DNA from: Mastigocoleus testarum BC008
Lineage (GTDB): Bacteria > Cyanobacteriota > Cyanobacteriia > Cyanobacteriales > Nostocaceae
Direction: 5' to 3'
Assembly: GCF_001456025.1 (NCBI RefSeq)
Contig: NZ_LMTZ01000121.1
Coordinates: 22,819-83,249, forward strand
DNA length: 60,431 bases
Below are positions 47,208-54,528 of the stretch, piece after piece; position 1 is the stretch's first letter; each line of letters starts with the position of its first letter. Position numbers and translations under genes: made by a program. The notes under the pieces were generated by a model. The model was not told the origin of the DNA and searched no databases. It worked only from the letters and a program-made list of their open reading frames with translations.

Positions 47208-48680
47208 ATGCCAACCACAAGCAAAGAGCGGGAAATGCAAATAGCCCAAAGACGGGTTAAAGGATTTACCCAGCAGTTTGGGGAAGCACACCGTAACTTG
47301 GCTCGTCATGCGGCGTTCCCTTTGGTGCTGACACCCGAGCTACTCTACCAACTTTGGGCAAACTTTGTGCCGGAAGCCCCTTGGACAGCGGTTGCTCGTG
47401 TATTGCTATCGCGTTTATGTCGCCAGGTCGGCTATGAAATGTATGAGATGGATATTGCTGACCGTAATTTATTATTGCGGGAATTGAAGGAAGAGTTTGG
47501 ACAGGAAAGATTTGATGAGTTGGGAGAGTTTTTGCTGGATTATGTGGCGCAAGTGTTGGTTGGAGATGATCCAGATACGCAGGATTTAGCACAAGCTCAG
47601 GAATGGACTGCGTTGGCGTATTCTAAGCCCTATAAAGCTGCGCGAGAATTGGCAAAGGTACTGAGTCAGAAAGTGCAGCAGGAGGATATTGGAGAAGTTT
47701 TTCGTTTGGTTTCGTTGCTGGAAACTCTTGCACAGCCCCTCATAAAATCAGGTTTTCGCCCTTTATTAGTATACTCTCAAGGAATGAAGAGTTTTTTCTA
47801 TGGCAACTTGAAGGAAGCAGTAGCCCAGCTTGAAGAAATTGTTGATGAGGAAAGTCAGCTATGGGTTGCTGATGTAAATTTGCTTGTTCCTGAACAGATA
47901 AAAAATGAAATTTCGGAATCTGCAGTAGCCCAGCTTGAAGAAATTGTTGATGAGGAAAGTCAGCCATGGGTTGGTGATATAAGTTTGCCTGTTCCTGAAC
48001 AGATAAAAAATGAAATTTCGGAATCTAAAGAACCCAAAGCTCGTAATCTTAAAGCTACTGAGCATGGATTAGAAATAATTGAAAAAGCTATAACGAGGAA
48101 ATATTGGGAAAAATTAGATGAGCGTTGGGTTCGAGCTTCCAATACTTCAGTAGAAATTTTAGAACAATTTTGGCAAAAATTAGAAATTCCTGAAGATGAT
48201 TTCATCAGAATTTGTGAGGCTGTACATGTTGATTGGAAAATTATAAAAGGTAGTCACTTTAGTTCCCTACGTACTAAAATCACAGATGCGGAAATTTTCA
48301 AAAAAAGTCTCCGAGATTTGGGAATAAGGGTGAAAACAAATGCTGATGTTCGCGGTTACGGTATAAGAACTCGCGTTGACATTGTTGCAGTCCTTGAAGG
48401 CGAATGTGACATAGGTTTGGCTAAAAATTCCGACGGCTCTTATGACTACATTGTTGACTTGTGGGGTCTTGCTAAAAAGTACAATCAAATAGAACTCATT
48501 AACTCCATTAATCAGAAATATGCTGTTAATAAAACATTGGCACAAGCCAAGCAGCGTGGTGTTATTAAAAAGATGAAATGCCCTAGATGTAGTTCTAATC
48601 AAATAGGAAAACGTGGTTATTTTCAAGGAAGGGAAAACTATATTTGCCGTGAATGTGGTACGCAATTTACAGATTTCTAA
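47208..48680 (+). CDS. Multidomain conflict-system protein: N-terminal VWA/MoxR-associated region, adaptor, Ycf35 (DUF1257) domain, IS1-type zinc ribbon
   Basis: A 490-aa protein with an odd domain string. Residues 1-203 are a helical domain (ERWTAVARVLLSRLCR-like, here PWTAVARVLLSRLCRQVG) of the sort that accompanies MoxR-VWA pairs in cyanobacteria. A 35-residue unit is tandemly duplicated at 204-238 and 239-273. Residues 283-347 look like the adaptor found ahead of many cyanobacterial NACHT/NB-ARC proteins (GLEII..A, ILEQFWQKLEI, DFIRICEAVHVDW). Residues 349-449 match Ycf35/DUF1257 (SHFSSLRTKITDAEI, KSLRDLGI, INQKYAVNKTLAQAK), normally a free-standing protein of about 128 aa. Residues 457-490 form a CxxC...CxxC zinc ribbon (Cys458, 461, 480, 483), as in IS1 InsA. 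It ends the operon, 35 bp after the VWA gene. Confidence 0.8.
   Translation: MPTTSKEREMQIAQRRVKGFTQQFGEAHRNLARHAAFPLVLTPELLYQLWANFVPEAPWTAVARVLLSRLCRQVGYEMYEMDIADRNLLLRELKEEFGQERFDELGEFLLDYVAQVLVGDDPDTQDLAQAQEWTALAYSKPYKAARELAKVLSQKVQQEDIGEVFRLVSLLETLAQPLIKSGFRPLLVYSQGMKSFFYGNLKEAVAQLEEIVDEESQLWVADVNLLVPEQIKNEISESAVAQLEEIVDEESQPWVGDISLPVPEQIKNEISESKEPKARNLKATEHGLEIIEKAITRKYWEKLDERWVRASNTSVEILEQFWQKLEIPEDDFIRICEAVHVDWKIIKGSHFSSLRTKITDAEIFKKSLRDLGIRVKTNADVRGYGIRTRVDIVAVLEGECDIGLAKNSDGSYDYIVDLWGLAKKYNQIELINSINQKYAVNKTLAQAKQRGVIKKMKCPRCSSNQIGKRGYFQGRENYICRECGTQFTDF
47817..48026 (+). repeat. In-frame tandem duplication, 105-bp unit
   Basis: Two adjacent 105-bp units (47817-47921 and 47922-48026), nearly identical, encode 35-residue blocks beginning AVAQLEEIVDEESQ and ending EQIKNEISES. 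The few differences (LWVADVNLLV versus PWVGDISLPV) suggest a fairly recent duplication in the linker between the N-terminal domain and the adaptor. Confidence 0.95.
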
Positions 48681-48744
48681 TAAAGCTTTGTTCTTAAACT
48701 GTAAAAAAGAGCAAATAATCGAATAAAATTAGAACTTGCGACAC

Positions 48745-48924
48745 CAACTCAGGATCAATCCGCGTTAAAACAGATATGATATCATACCATTTATTCTAAA
48801 GCTTCCCCAGCATCTTCTTTGAACTCATCAAGCAACCACCCGAAACCGCCAACAACTACCAATTTTCCTCAGTCGAAGTTAAGCAACTCGCTTTCCGGAT
48901 TAGATGGTGTATTTCTCCCCAAAA
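48745..48924 (+). pseudogene. Remnant of a DUF2887/Rpn-family nuclease-like gene, 5' part
   Basis: The plus strand reads as the first 55 codons of the same gene found decayed at 49731-50528. It contains SFPSIFFELI, QPPET and YQFSSVEVKQLAFRI, interrupted by a TAA near the start (before SFPS) and a 1-base frameshift after LAFRI. The 180-bp block forms a direct repeat with 49712-49894. The rest of the gene is absent; higA follows immediately. Members of the family are predicted PD-(D/E)XK nucleases linked to recombination or transposition. Confidence 0.8.
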
Positions 48925-48925
48925 A

Positions 48926-49234
48926 TCAGGCTACATCATTGAACGGACGTGTAGGTATTTGATTATAAACTTCTGTATTCTCTTCAAGAGCTTGACGTAT
49001 ATCGTATTGCGTTTGTAAATTCAACCAAAACTGAGCACTATTACCAAAATAACGAGAAAAACGCAAAGCTGTATCTGCTGTAATACTGCGTTTTCCAGAT
49101 AAAATTTCACTAATTCGTGTCTGAGCTACACCTATATCTTTACTTAATCGATAAGGAGTGATACTTAATGGTTCTAAAAATTCTAGTTGTAGAATTTCCC
49201 CAGGATGTATATTTGGTAAACGGTTATCCTTCAT
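48926..49234 (-). CDS. higA: HigA-family antitoxin
   Basis: A 102-aa helix-turn-helix (XRE, VapI/HigA group) antitoxin. The hallmark N-terminus HPGEILQLEFLEPL is followed by the HTH (YRLSKDIGVAQTRISEILSG) and the DNA-contacting and dimerisation part with the YFGNSAQFWLNLQ motif. It neutralises HigB and represses its own operon. It sits 15 bp downstream of higB in toxin-first order, the usual order for this system. It ends directly at the left pseudogene copy. Confidence 0.93.
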   Translation of the reverse strand: MKDNRLPNIHPGEILQLEFLEPLSITPYRLSKDIGVAQTRISEILSGKRSITADTALRFSRYFGNSAQFWLNLQTQYDIRQALEENTEVYNQIPTRPFNDVA

Positions 49235-49249
49235 AATTATTGACCTGCA

Positions 49250-49534
49250 TCAGTGGTAATCTACTATTTCAACATCCGAAGCGTTGGTTTCATCTGTCCA
49301 AACAAAGCAGATTCGCCATTGGTCGTTAATACGAATACTGTACTGTCCTTTCCGATCGCCAACTAGTTTTTCCAAGCGATTACCAGGTGGGACGCGCAAA
49401 TCATTAATTGATGTTGCAGCATCAAGCATAAGCAGCTTTCTTAAAGCAGTTTTTTGGATATTGGGCGGATAATGAGAAGATGTAAAGCCGTCAAATATAA
49501 GCTTTGTCTCTTCAGATTTAAAACTAACAATCAC
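49250..49534 (-). CDS. higB: HigB-family ribosome-dependent mRNA endonuclease toxin
   Basis: A 94-aa RelE-superfamily toxin of the HigB/Killer type. Typical segments are RKLLMLDAATSINDLRVPPGNRLEKLVGDR (quoted here only as the RKLLMLDAA and PPGNRLEKL motifs), YSIRINDQWRICF with the active-site Arg/Trp region, and the C-terminal VEIVDYH with the catalytic His. It cleaves mRNA on ribosomes when HigA is degraded. The start is GTG at 49534. First gene of the two-gene operon. Confidence 0.93.
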   Translation of the reverse strand: MIVSFKSEETKLIFDGFTSSHYPPNIQKTALRKLLMLDAATSINDLRVPPGNRLEKLVGDRKGQYSIRINDQWRICFVWTDETNASDVEIVDYH

Positions 49535-49730
49535 AATACTATCGCTTTACGTTACTATCGTCAAACGTTAGTATAAACTTCAATGTTGAAAATTCAATAT
49601 TGAGATCGGGTGTTCAGCGTCCGGGTGCATCAGATCACCAAAAATAACTTCCTTGATAATATTTCCCAATCAAACCTTAAAGATATAAAGTAATATCTAA
49701 ACTTACGCCAACAACTCAGCATCGATCCGC

Positions 49731-50528
49731 GTGAAAACAGACACGATATTCTACCGTTTATTTCAAAGCTTCCCCAGCATCTTCTTTGAACTAACTCATC
49801 AATCAACCACCCGAAACCGTCAACAACTACCAATTTTCCTCCGTAGAAGTTAAGCAACTAGCTTTCCGAATTGATGGTGTATTTCTCCCCAAAAGCGATC
49901 CATCATCCCTCATCTACTTTGCAGAAGTGCAATTCCAAGCGGATAAAAAATTCTACTCTCGTCTGTTTACAGAAATATTTCTTTACCTTGATAAAACAGA
50001 ACTTACCAATAATTGGCGTGGAGTAGTAGTTTACCCAAGTCGTAGCATTGATGTGGGAGAAACAGAAAGATATTCAGAACTACTCACATCCGGATGAGTA
50101 ACGCGGGTGTATTTAGACGAACTAGATTCAGCAGCAGAACAGTCTATTGGTCTTGGCACTGTTAAATTGTAGTAGAGCCAGAATCAAGCGCAGTCACAAA
50201 AGCTAGGGAGTTAATTAAACTCGCCGGAAAAGAAATAACATCGAAAATTACCCAAAGGGAATTTATCGAACTGATAGAAACAATTATTGTTTATAAATTT
50301 CCCGAGAAAAGTTGGGAGGAGATTGAGAAAATGTTTGGATTTAGCGAGTTAAAGCAAACTAAAGTTTATCAAGAAGCTAAACAAGAAGGTAAAGTCGAAG
50401 GAAAACTCGAAGCAGTTCCTTTTATGTTAAATTTAGGTGCTACTGTAGAACAAATAGCTGAAGCCTTAGACTTGGATATCGAGTTGGTTAGATTAGTAGC
50501 CCTAAAAGCTAATACCAAACCACAATAA
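49731..50528 (+). pseudogene. Decayed DUF2887/Rpn-family nuclease-like gene
   Basis: Joined across lesions, the plus strand encodes a typical protein of this family: KTDTIFYRLFQSFPSIFFEL, FSSVEVKQLAFRIDGVFLP, PSSLIYFAEVQFQADKKFY, and a C-terminal helix YQEAKQEGKVEGKLEAVPF. Lesions are a 4-bp insertion after SIFFEL (49785-49795), a TGA at 50095-50097, and a 1-base deletion near 50170. The region with acidic and lysine residues of the PD-(D/E)XK core (DGVF...AEVQFQ) survives. The intact final 65 codons (50331-50528) are not an independent gene. The first 183 bp form the right-hand direct repeat flanking higBA. Confidence 0.85.
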
Positions 50529-50546
50529 AATTATTGATAAAAACAA

Positions 50547-50565
50547 CCGAGTTATAAAAACTCGG
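50547..50565. other. Stem-loop after the pseudogene
   Basis: CCGAGTT-ATAAA-AACTCGG, a perfect 7-bp stem, followed by a second hairpin (GACCTTAG, CTTTGCTT loop, CTAAGGTC; about 50572-50596). There is no T-run, so it is not a standard terminator. It is probably the former end of the decayed gene. Confidence 0.4.
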
Positions 50566-50596
50566 CAAACTGACCTTAGCTTTGCTTCCTAAGGTC

Positions 50597-50927
50597 TACA
50601 GTTACCAAATTTTCTTTATCTCTAATATCCCCTATCCCGCCCTCAGTTCAAAACTTCAGTCAATTCCAACTGATTCACAGTATAAAACTACGCTGTGAAT
50701 TGTAACATTTTGACTTACTCTTACGAGAAAGCTTATGTCAATTACTTTTGAATTTCGACTTATGTCCTACGGACACGCTATGCTAATGAATTTTTACTTG
50801 CGCATAGCGCTAGACTTGCGTAATTTTTGTTTATGGGCAACAGATTAATAATTATTATGTGCAAGGTAATTTTTGTCAATCTGCCCAAATATGGAATTAA
50901 ATTAAAACCACATCGCCAACAGCGAAA
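50597..50927. other. Spacer with dispersed repeat pieces
   Basis: 330 bp without a gene. The part 50761-50822 contains GC-richer units (TGTCCTACGGACACGCTATGC, quoted in part, and GCGCATAGCGCTAGAC), related to the repeats at 31.9 kb. Confidence 0.4.
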
Positions 50928-51152
50928 TTAACTATCTTGCAAATTTTCGATCAATAAATCTACTTGCTGCTGACGTTCTCGTAGAAAAGTTTCGCATTCA
51001 CACAAAGATTTTGCAGCCACAGCAAACTGCTCGAACACTTCTTCCAAATCTAAATTACCCGCCTCAATGCTAGCTATTATTGCCTCTACCTCAGCAACCT
51101 TCGCCTCATAATTCCACTCAGAATCCAATTTTTCAGCCGATTTCATGATCAT
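50928..51152 (-). CDS. xseB: Exodeoxyribonuclease VII small subunit
   Basis: A 74-aa helical hairpin protein that decorates the large subunit of exonuclease VII, which degrades single-stranded DNA in repair. The family pattern is clear: WNYEAKVAEVEAIIASIEAG, LDLEEVFEQFAVAAK and the terminal CETFLRERQQQVDLL coiled part. Two in-frame ATGs (51152 and 51146) compete as start. Both overlap the end of xseA, so translation is coupled. Confidence 0.92.
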   Translation of the reverse strand: MIMKSAEKLDSEWNYEAKVAEVEAIIASIEAGNLDLEEVFEQFAVAAKSLCECETFLRERQQQVDLLIENLQDS

Positions 51153-52419
51153 TAGAGTCTTTATCCCTTAATGCCCTAGTATTTTTTATTTCTGTAACTC
51201 GTACCTGAATTTCTCCATCATTCAACTCTACCAATAACCGATCCCCCTCAGTCAAGTCAGCAGCACAACGAGCAATAATTCCGTTTTCTTGTCTTACTAC
51301 AGCATAACCACGCTTTAGTACTGCTTTAGGGTCAAGAGTTGCTAATTTTTGTCTCAACATCTCTACATATGCAAAAGATTGTTGCAACTGCAAGGTTGTT
51401 CCCTGCAACAATCTCTGACGCTTCCAACTTAAGGCTTGTAATTCCTGTTCAATTTGCCGATCTAAGCCCAAACGTCGCAAACGATTTTCGATTAATTGCA
51501 ATCTATCTGCTGCATCTGTGTAACAGTTACCCACTACTTCATATAAAGTAGTAACTCGTTCTTGATGCTGACTGTAAAGTTCTGCGATCGCAGGTACAAC
51601 TAATTCTGCCGCTGCTGTGGGGGTGTGTACTCTTCGATCTGCAACCAAATCTACCAATGATTCATCTCTTTGATGACCGATACCCGTAATTATCGGTATC
51701 GAACATTCAGCAACTGCTCTGACTACTCGTTCATCATTAAAACAAGCTAATTCTTCTACAGCCCCTCCACCACGGGATAAAATCAACACTTCTGCCCGTT
51801 TGTCCTCTTCTACCCTCTTAATTGCTTTAACAATTGAAGTCGGTGCTTGTTCCCCTTGGACTGTCGCCGGAGAAAACAATACGTGTAAACCCGGATATCT
51901 CTGTTTTAAAGTTTTTTGAATATCGCCCCAAGCTGCTGCGGTTGGTGAAGTGACAACAGCAATCGTTTGGGGATGGGAAGGAAGGGATTTTTTTCTCTCA
52001 ACATCAAATAAACCTTCAACCTCCAAACGTTTTCGTAGTTGCTGGTAACGTAACGCCTGTAAACCAACACCAGCAGGCAAAGTTTGCCATACATTAAGTT
52101 GATATTCTCCCCTTGCAGGATATAATCGCAAACTACCCAGAATAATTAACTGTTCCCCAACTTTTGGTAACTGGGCGAGTTTTCCTAGCTGACTCCTCCA
52201 AATTACGCATTTAATAGCTGCGCCACCATCAGGGTCTTGGAAAGTGAAAAATAATCCGACCTTATGATTATTGGCGCTAGAAACTTCTCCTTTCACCCAA
52301 ATTTGGCGTAAATGCTTGTCCTCTTCCACAAGCAAACGAATGTAGTCAGTTAATCCAGTTACTGAAAGCGCTGTATCAGCAATGAGGTCGACAGCAGAAT
52401 TAGAAAGCTCAAAAGACAT
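51133..52419 (-). CDS. xseA: Exodeoxyribonuclease VII large subunit
   Basis: A 428-aa catalytic subunit of exonuclease VII. An N-terminal OB-fold covers about 20-115 (IWVKGEVSSANNHKVGLFFTFQD). The nuclease domain has the family signatures PQTIAVVTSPTAAAWGDI, LSRGGGAVEELACFNDE and ITGIGHQRDESLVDLVADRRVHTPTAAAE (quoted in parts). A long coiled-coil region and a C-terminal RGYAVVRQENG stretch end the protein. Length and motifs are normal. First gene of the xseAB operon, divergent from recA across a 740-bp spacer. Confidence 0.95.
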   Translation of the reverse strand: MSFELSNSAVDLIADTALSVTGLTDYIRLLVEEDKHLRQIWVKGEVSSANNHKVGLFFTFQDPDGGAAIKCVIWRSQLGKLAQLPKVGEQLIILGSLRLYPARGEYQLNVWQTLPAGVGLQALRYQQLRKRLEVEGLFDVERKKSLPSHPQTIAVVTSPTAAAWGDIQKTLKQRYPGLHVLFSPATVQGEQAPTSIVKAIKRVEEDKRAEVLILSRGGGAVEELACFNDERVVRAVAECSIPIITGIGHQRDESLVDLVADRRVHTPTAAAELVVPAIAELYSQHQERVTTLYEVVGNCYTDAADRLQLIENRLRRLGLDRQIEQELQALSWKRQRLLQGTTLQLQQSFAYVEMLRQKLATLDPKAVLKRGYAVVRQENGIIARCAADLTEGDRLLVELNDGEIQVRVTEIKNTRALRDKDSNDHEIG

Positions 52420-53039
52420 GATTTTGGTGGGAACGGACGCGAGTCTAGATGTATTATTTTTTATGTTTGCTTATATAACGATAAAGACCCTTAATGTAGC
52501 ACCAATTAAATCAGATGTCATCAATTTAGGGTCGTAAGTCAATTTCCTATCAGGTCTATTAAAATATAGTTTCAATCCTTTTTTAAATATTTTTTAGTTT
52601 TCATTCTAATGTGCGAAACATGCCTTATAGTTACTGCATAATCATTATGTAACTTTGTCAACTAACTGAGTGAAAAAGAAGATTATTCTACATATCGACT
52701 AAGTAATAATACGTTATTCAGTAAAGTTCAATTACTTGTATCATTTCGGTCTCACACATTCACACAGAACAGAGAATATCAATATAGGAAACATCAATAT
52801 CGGTATTACGAGAGGGATTTTTCTTCCCACTTGTTACTTTTAAAATTCCAATAACGAAGTTCGATAATTCTCATATTTTGTTGTTGTAATTAATTTGATA
52901 GTCAACTTAAATCACCAATCTTTTAATCTTTAACGCTACTATTACCTACCAAGTAAGCTGTAAATTAGGATGTCCTCACACTTTCACAGCAAGTCAATTA
53001 AAAATAAACAGATCCATTTTCGCATTTTTCACGTAAAGT
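52420..53039. other. Intergenic region between xseA and recA
   Basis: 620 bp, AT-rich, between two divergent DNA-repair genes. No gene seen. The recA operator is listed separately at 53040. Confidence 0.45.
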
Positions 53040-53053
53040 AGTATTTATGTTCT
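53040..53053 (+). promoter_or_regulatory. Likely LexA (SOS) box of recA
   Basis: AGTATTTATGTTCT differs from the cyanobacterial LexA consensus RGTACNNNDGTWCB at one base (T for the first C). It lies 107 nt before the recA ATG. DNA-damage control of recA by LexA is inferred; in some cyanobacteria LexA has other roles. Confidence 0.6.
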
Positions 53054-53160
53054 AGTTAACATCTTAGATCGAAATTTAAAATTAGGCACGACTCATCTTA
53101 CTGATCGACGTCTTTCGTGCTTGGAACATTTGGAATTAAATTATTATCTTAGAGGCAATA

Positions 53161-54273
53161 ATGGCTGTTAACACCACTGATAATGCAGGAAAGGAAAAAG
53201 CCCTCAATATGGTACTGAGCCAGATTGAGCGTACCTTTGGAAAAGGCACAATTATGCGCCTGGGGGATGCTTCCCGGATGAAGGTAGAAACCATTTGCAC
53301 TGGTGCGCTCACTTTGGATCTGGCTTTGGGAGGTGGTTTACCCAAAGGAAGGGTAATTGAAATTTATGGTCCAGAAAGTTCGGCAAAAACAACAGTAGCG
53401 CTGCATGCGATCGCAGAAGTACAAAAAGCAGGTGGTATTGCAGCTTTTGTCGATGCAGAGCATGCTCTTGACCCCACCTATGCATCTGCGCTGGGTGTAG
53501 ACATCGAAAATTTACTAGTATCTCAGCCCGATACAGGTGAAGCAGCCTTAGAAATTGTCGATCAATTGGTCCGTTCTGCAGCGGTGGATATTGTGGTTGT
53601 GGACTCTGTTGCGGCGTTGGTCCCTCGAGCAGAAATTGAGGGAGATATGGGTGATGCTCACGTAGGTTTACAAGCTCGTTTAATGAGTCAAGCTCTACGT
53701 AAAATTACTGGTAATATTGGTAAATCTGGTTGTACTGTTCTATTTATTAACCAGCTCCGGCAAAAAATTGGTATTAGCTACGGTAACCCAGAAACTACAA
53801 CTGGTGGTAATGCTTTAAAATACTATTCCTCTGTTCGTTTGGATATTCGCCGAATTCAGACCTTGAAAAAAGGTACCGAGGAGTTTGGGATTCGAGTCAA
53901 AGTTAAAGTAGCAAAAAATAAGGTCGCTCCACCATTTAGAATTGCAGAATTTGATGTTATTTTCGGTCGAGGAATTTCCACTTTAGGATGTATTGTTGAT
54001 TTAGCAGAAGAAACAGGAATTCTCAATCGTAAAGGTGCTTGGTACAGCTACAACGGCGATAATATTTCCCAAGGTCGAGATAATGCGATTAAATACCTTG
54101 AAGAGAATCCAGAGATTACCGAAACAATTAGACAGTTAGTACGTGAAAAACTAGATTTAGGAGCAGTTGTTTCTTCTAATTCTGTAAGCAGCAAAAACGG
54201 TAAGAGCAGCAAAAAAGAAAAATCCAGTGATGAAGGATTAGATAAAGCATCACCAGAAAGCAGCAAAAAATAA
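53161..54273 (+). CDS. recA: RecA recombinase
   Basis: Forms filaments on single-stranded DNA, drives strand exchange, and triggers LexA self-cleavage. The 370-aa protein shows all RecA regions: the N-terminal helix with RTFGKGTIMRLGD, Walker A, Walker B DIVVVDSVAALVPRAE, L1 and L2 loops (GLQARLMSQALRK; NQLRQKIGISYGNPETTTGGNALKYY, in parts), and a Ser/Lys-rich tail. Walker A reads GPESSAKTT instead of the near-universal GPESSGKTT, because codon 77-78 region has GCA (Ala) in place of a Gly codon. AGAGG lies 5-6 nt before the ATG. Confidence 0.96.
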   Translation: MAVNTTDNAGKEKALNMVLSQIERTFGKGTIMRLGDASRMKVETICTGALTLDLALGGGLPKGRVIEIYGPESSAKTTVALHAIAEVQKAGGIAAFVDAEHALDPTYASALGVDIENLLVSQPDTGEAALEIVDQLVRSAAVDIVVVDSVAALVPRAEIEGDMGDAHVGLQARLMSQALRKITGNIGKSGCTVLFINQLRQKIGISYGNPETTTGGNALKYYSSVRLDIRRIQTLKKGTEEFGIRVKVKVAKNKVAPPFRIAEFDVIFGRGISTLGCIVDLAEETGILNRKGAWYSYNGDNISQGRDNAIKYLEENPEITETIRQLVREKLDLGAVVSSNSVSSKNGKSSKKEKSSDEGLDKASPESSKK

Positions 54274-54376
54274 ATATAAATAACTCGAGCCTTCTTTATT
54301 TTTTCAGGGAGGCTTGAGCAAATTGGAATGTTTACAGTAAATATAAAATACTGATTACCAATTCCCAATCCCCATA

Positions 54377-54501
54377 TGCCGCTATGAGCGCGCTTGCGCG
54401 TTAGCACATTAGTGAAAGCGAAGCGTGACGTTAGTCAGAGGCTTTGCCGACGCCGTAGGCTCTAGCGGTGCGTTAGCACAGGCGGCGGGCGGCACGCAGT
54501 G
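54377..54501. repeat. Dispersed GC-rich repeat, copy B (inverted relative to copy A)
   Basis: The reverse complement of this 125-bp block is about 85-90% identical by eye to 12663-12780 over its central 85 bp, including the cores CTCTAGCGGTGCGTTAGCAC and TGACGTTAGTCAGAGGCTTT. It is edged by CAATCCCC on both sides and contains CGCGCTTGCGCG, a small palindrome. The block sits between convergent recA and the FHA gene. Confidence 0.75.
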
Positions 54502-54528
54502 CTATCCCCAATCCCCTAAGTGTAATTT

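Noticed and set aside
40162..48680. Island as an integrated element with tRNA or att site
   Set aside because: No tRNA, integrase or flanking direct repeats were found at its borders.
50331..50528. 65-codon ORF as an independent gene
   Set aside because: It is the intact 3' end of the decayed DUF2887/Rpn-type gene starting at 49731.
54290..54316. Stem-loop after recA as an intrinsic terminator
   Set aside because: CTCGAGCCTT and GAGGCTTGAG pair only with mismatches and no T-run follows, so I did not call it.
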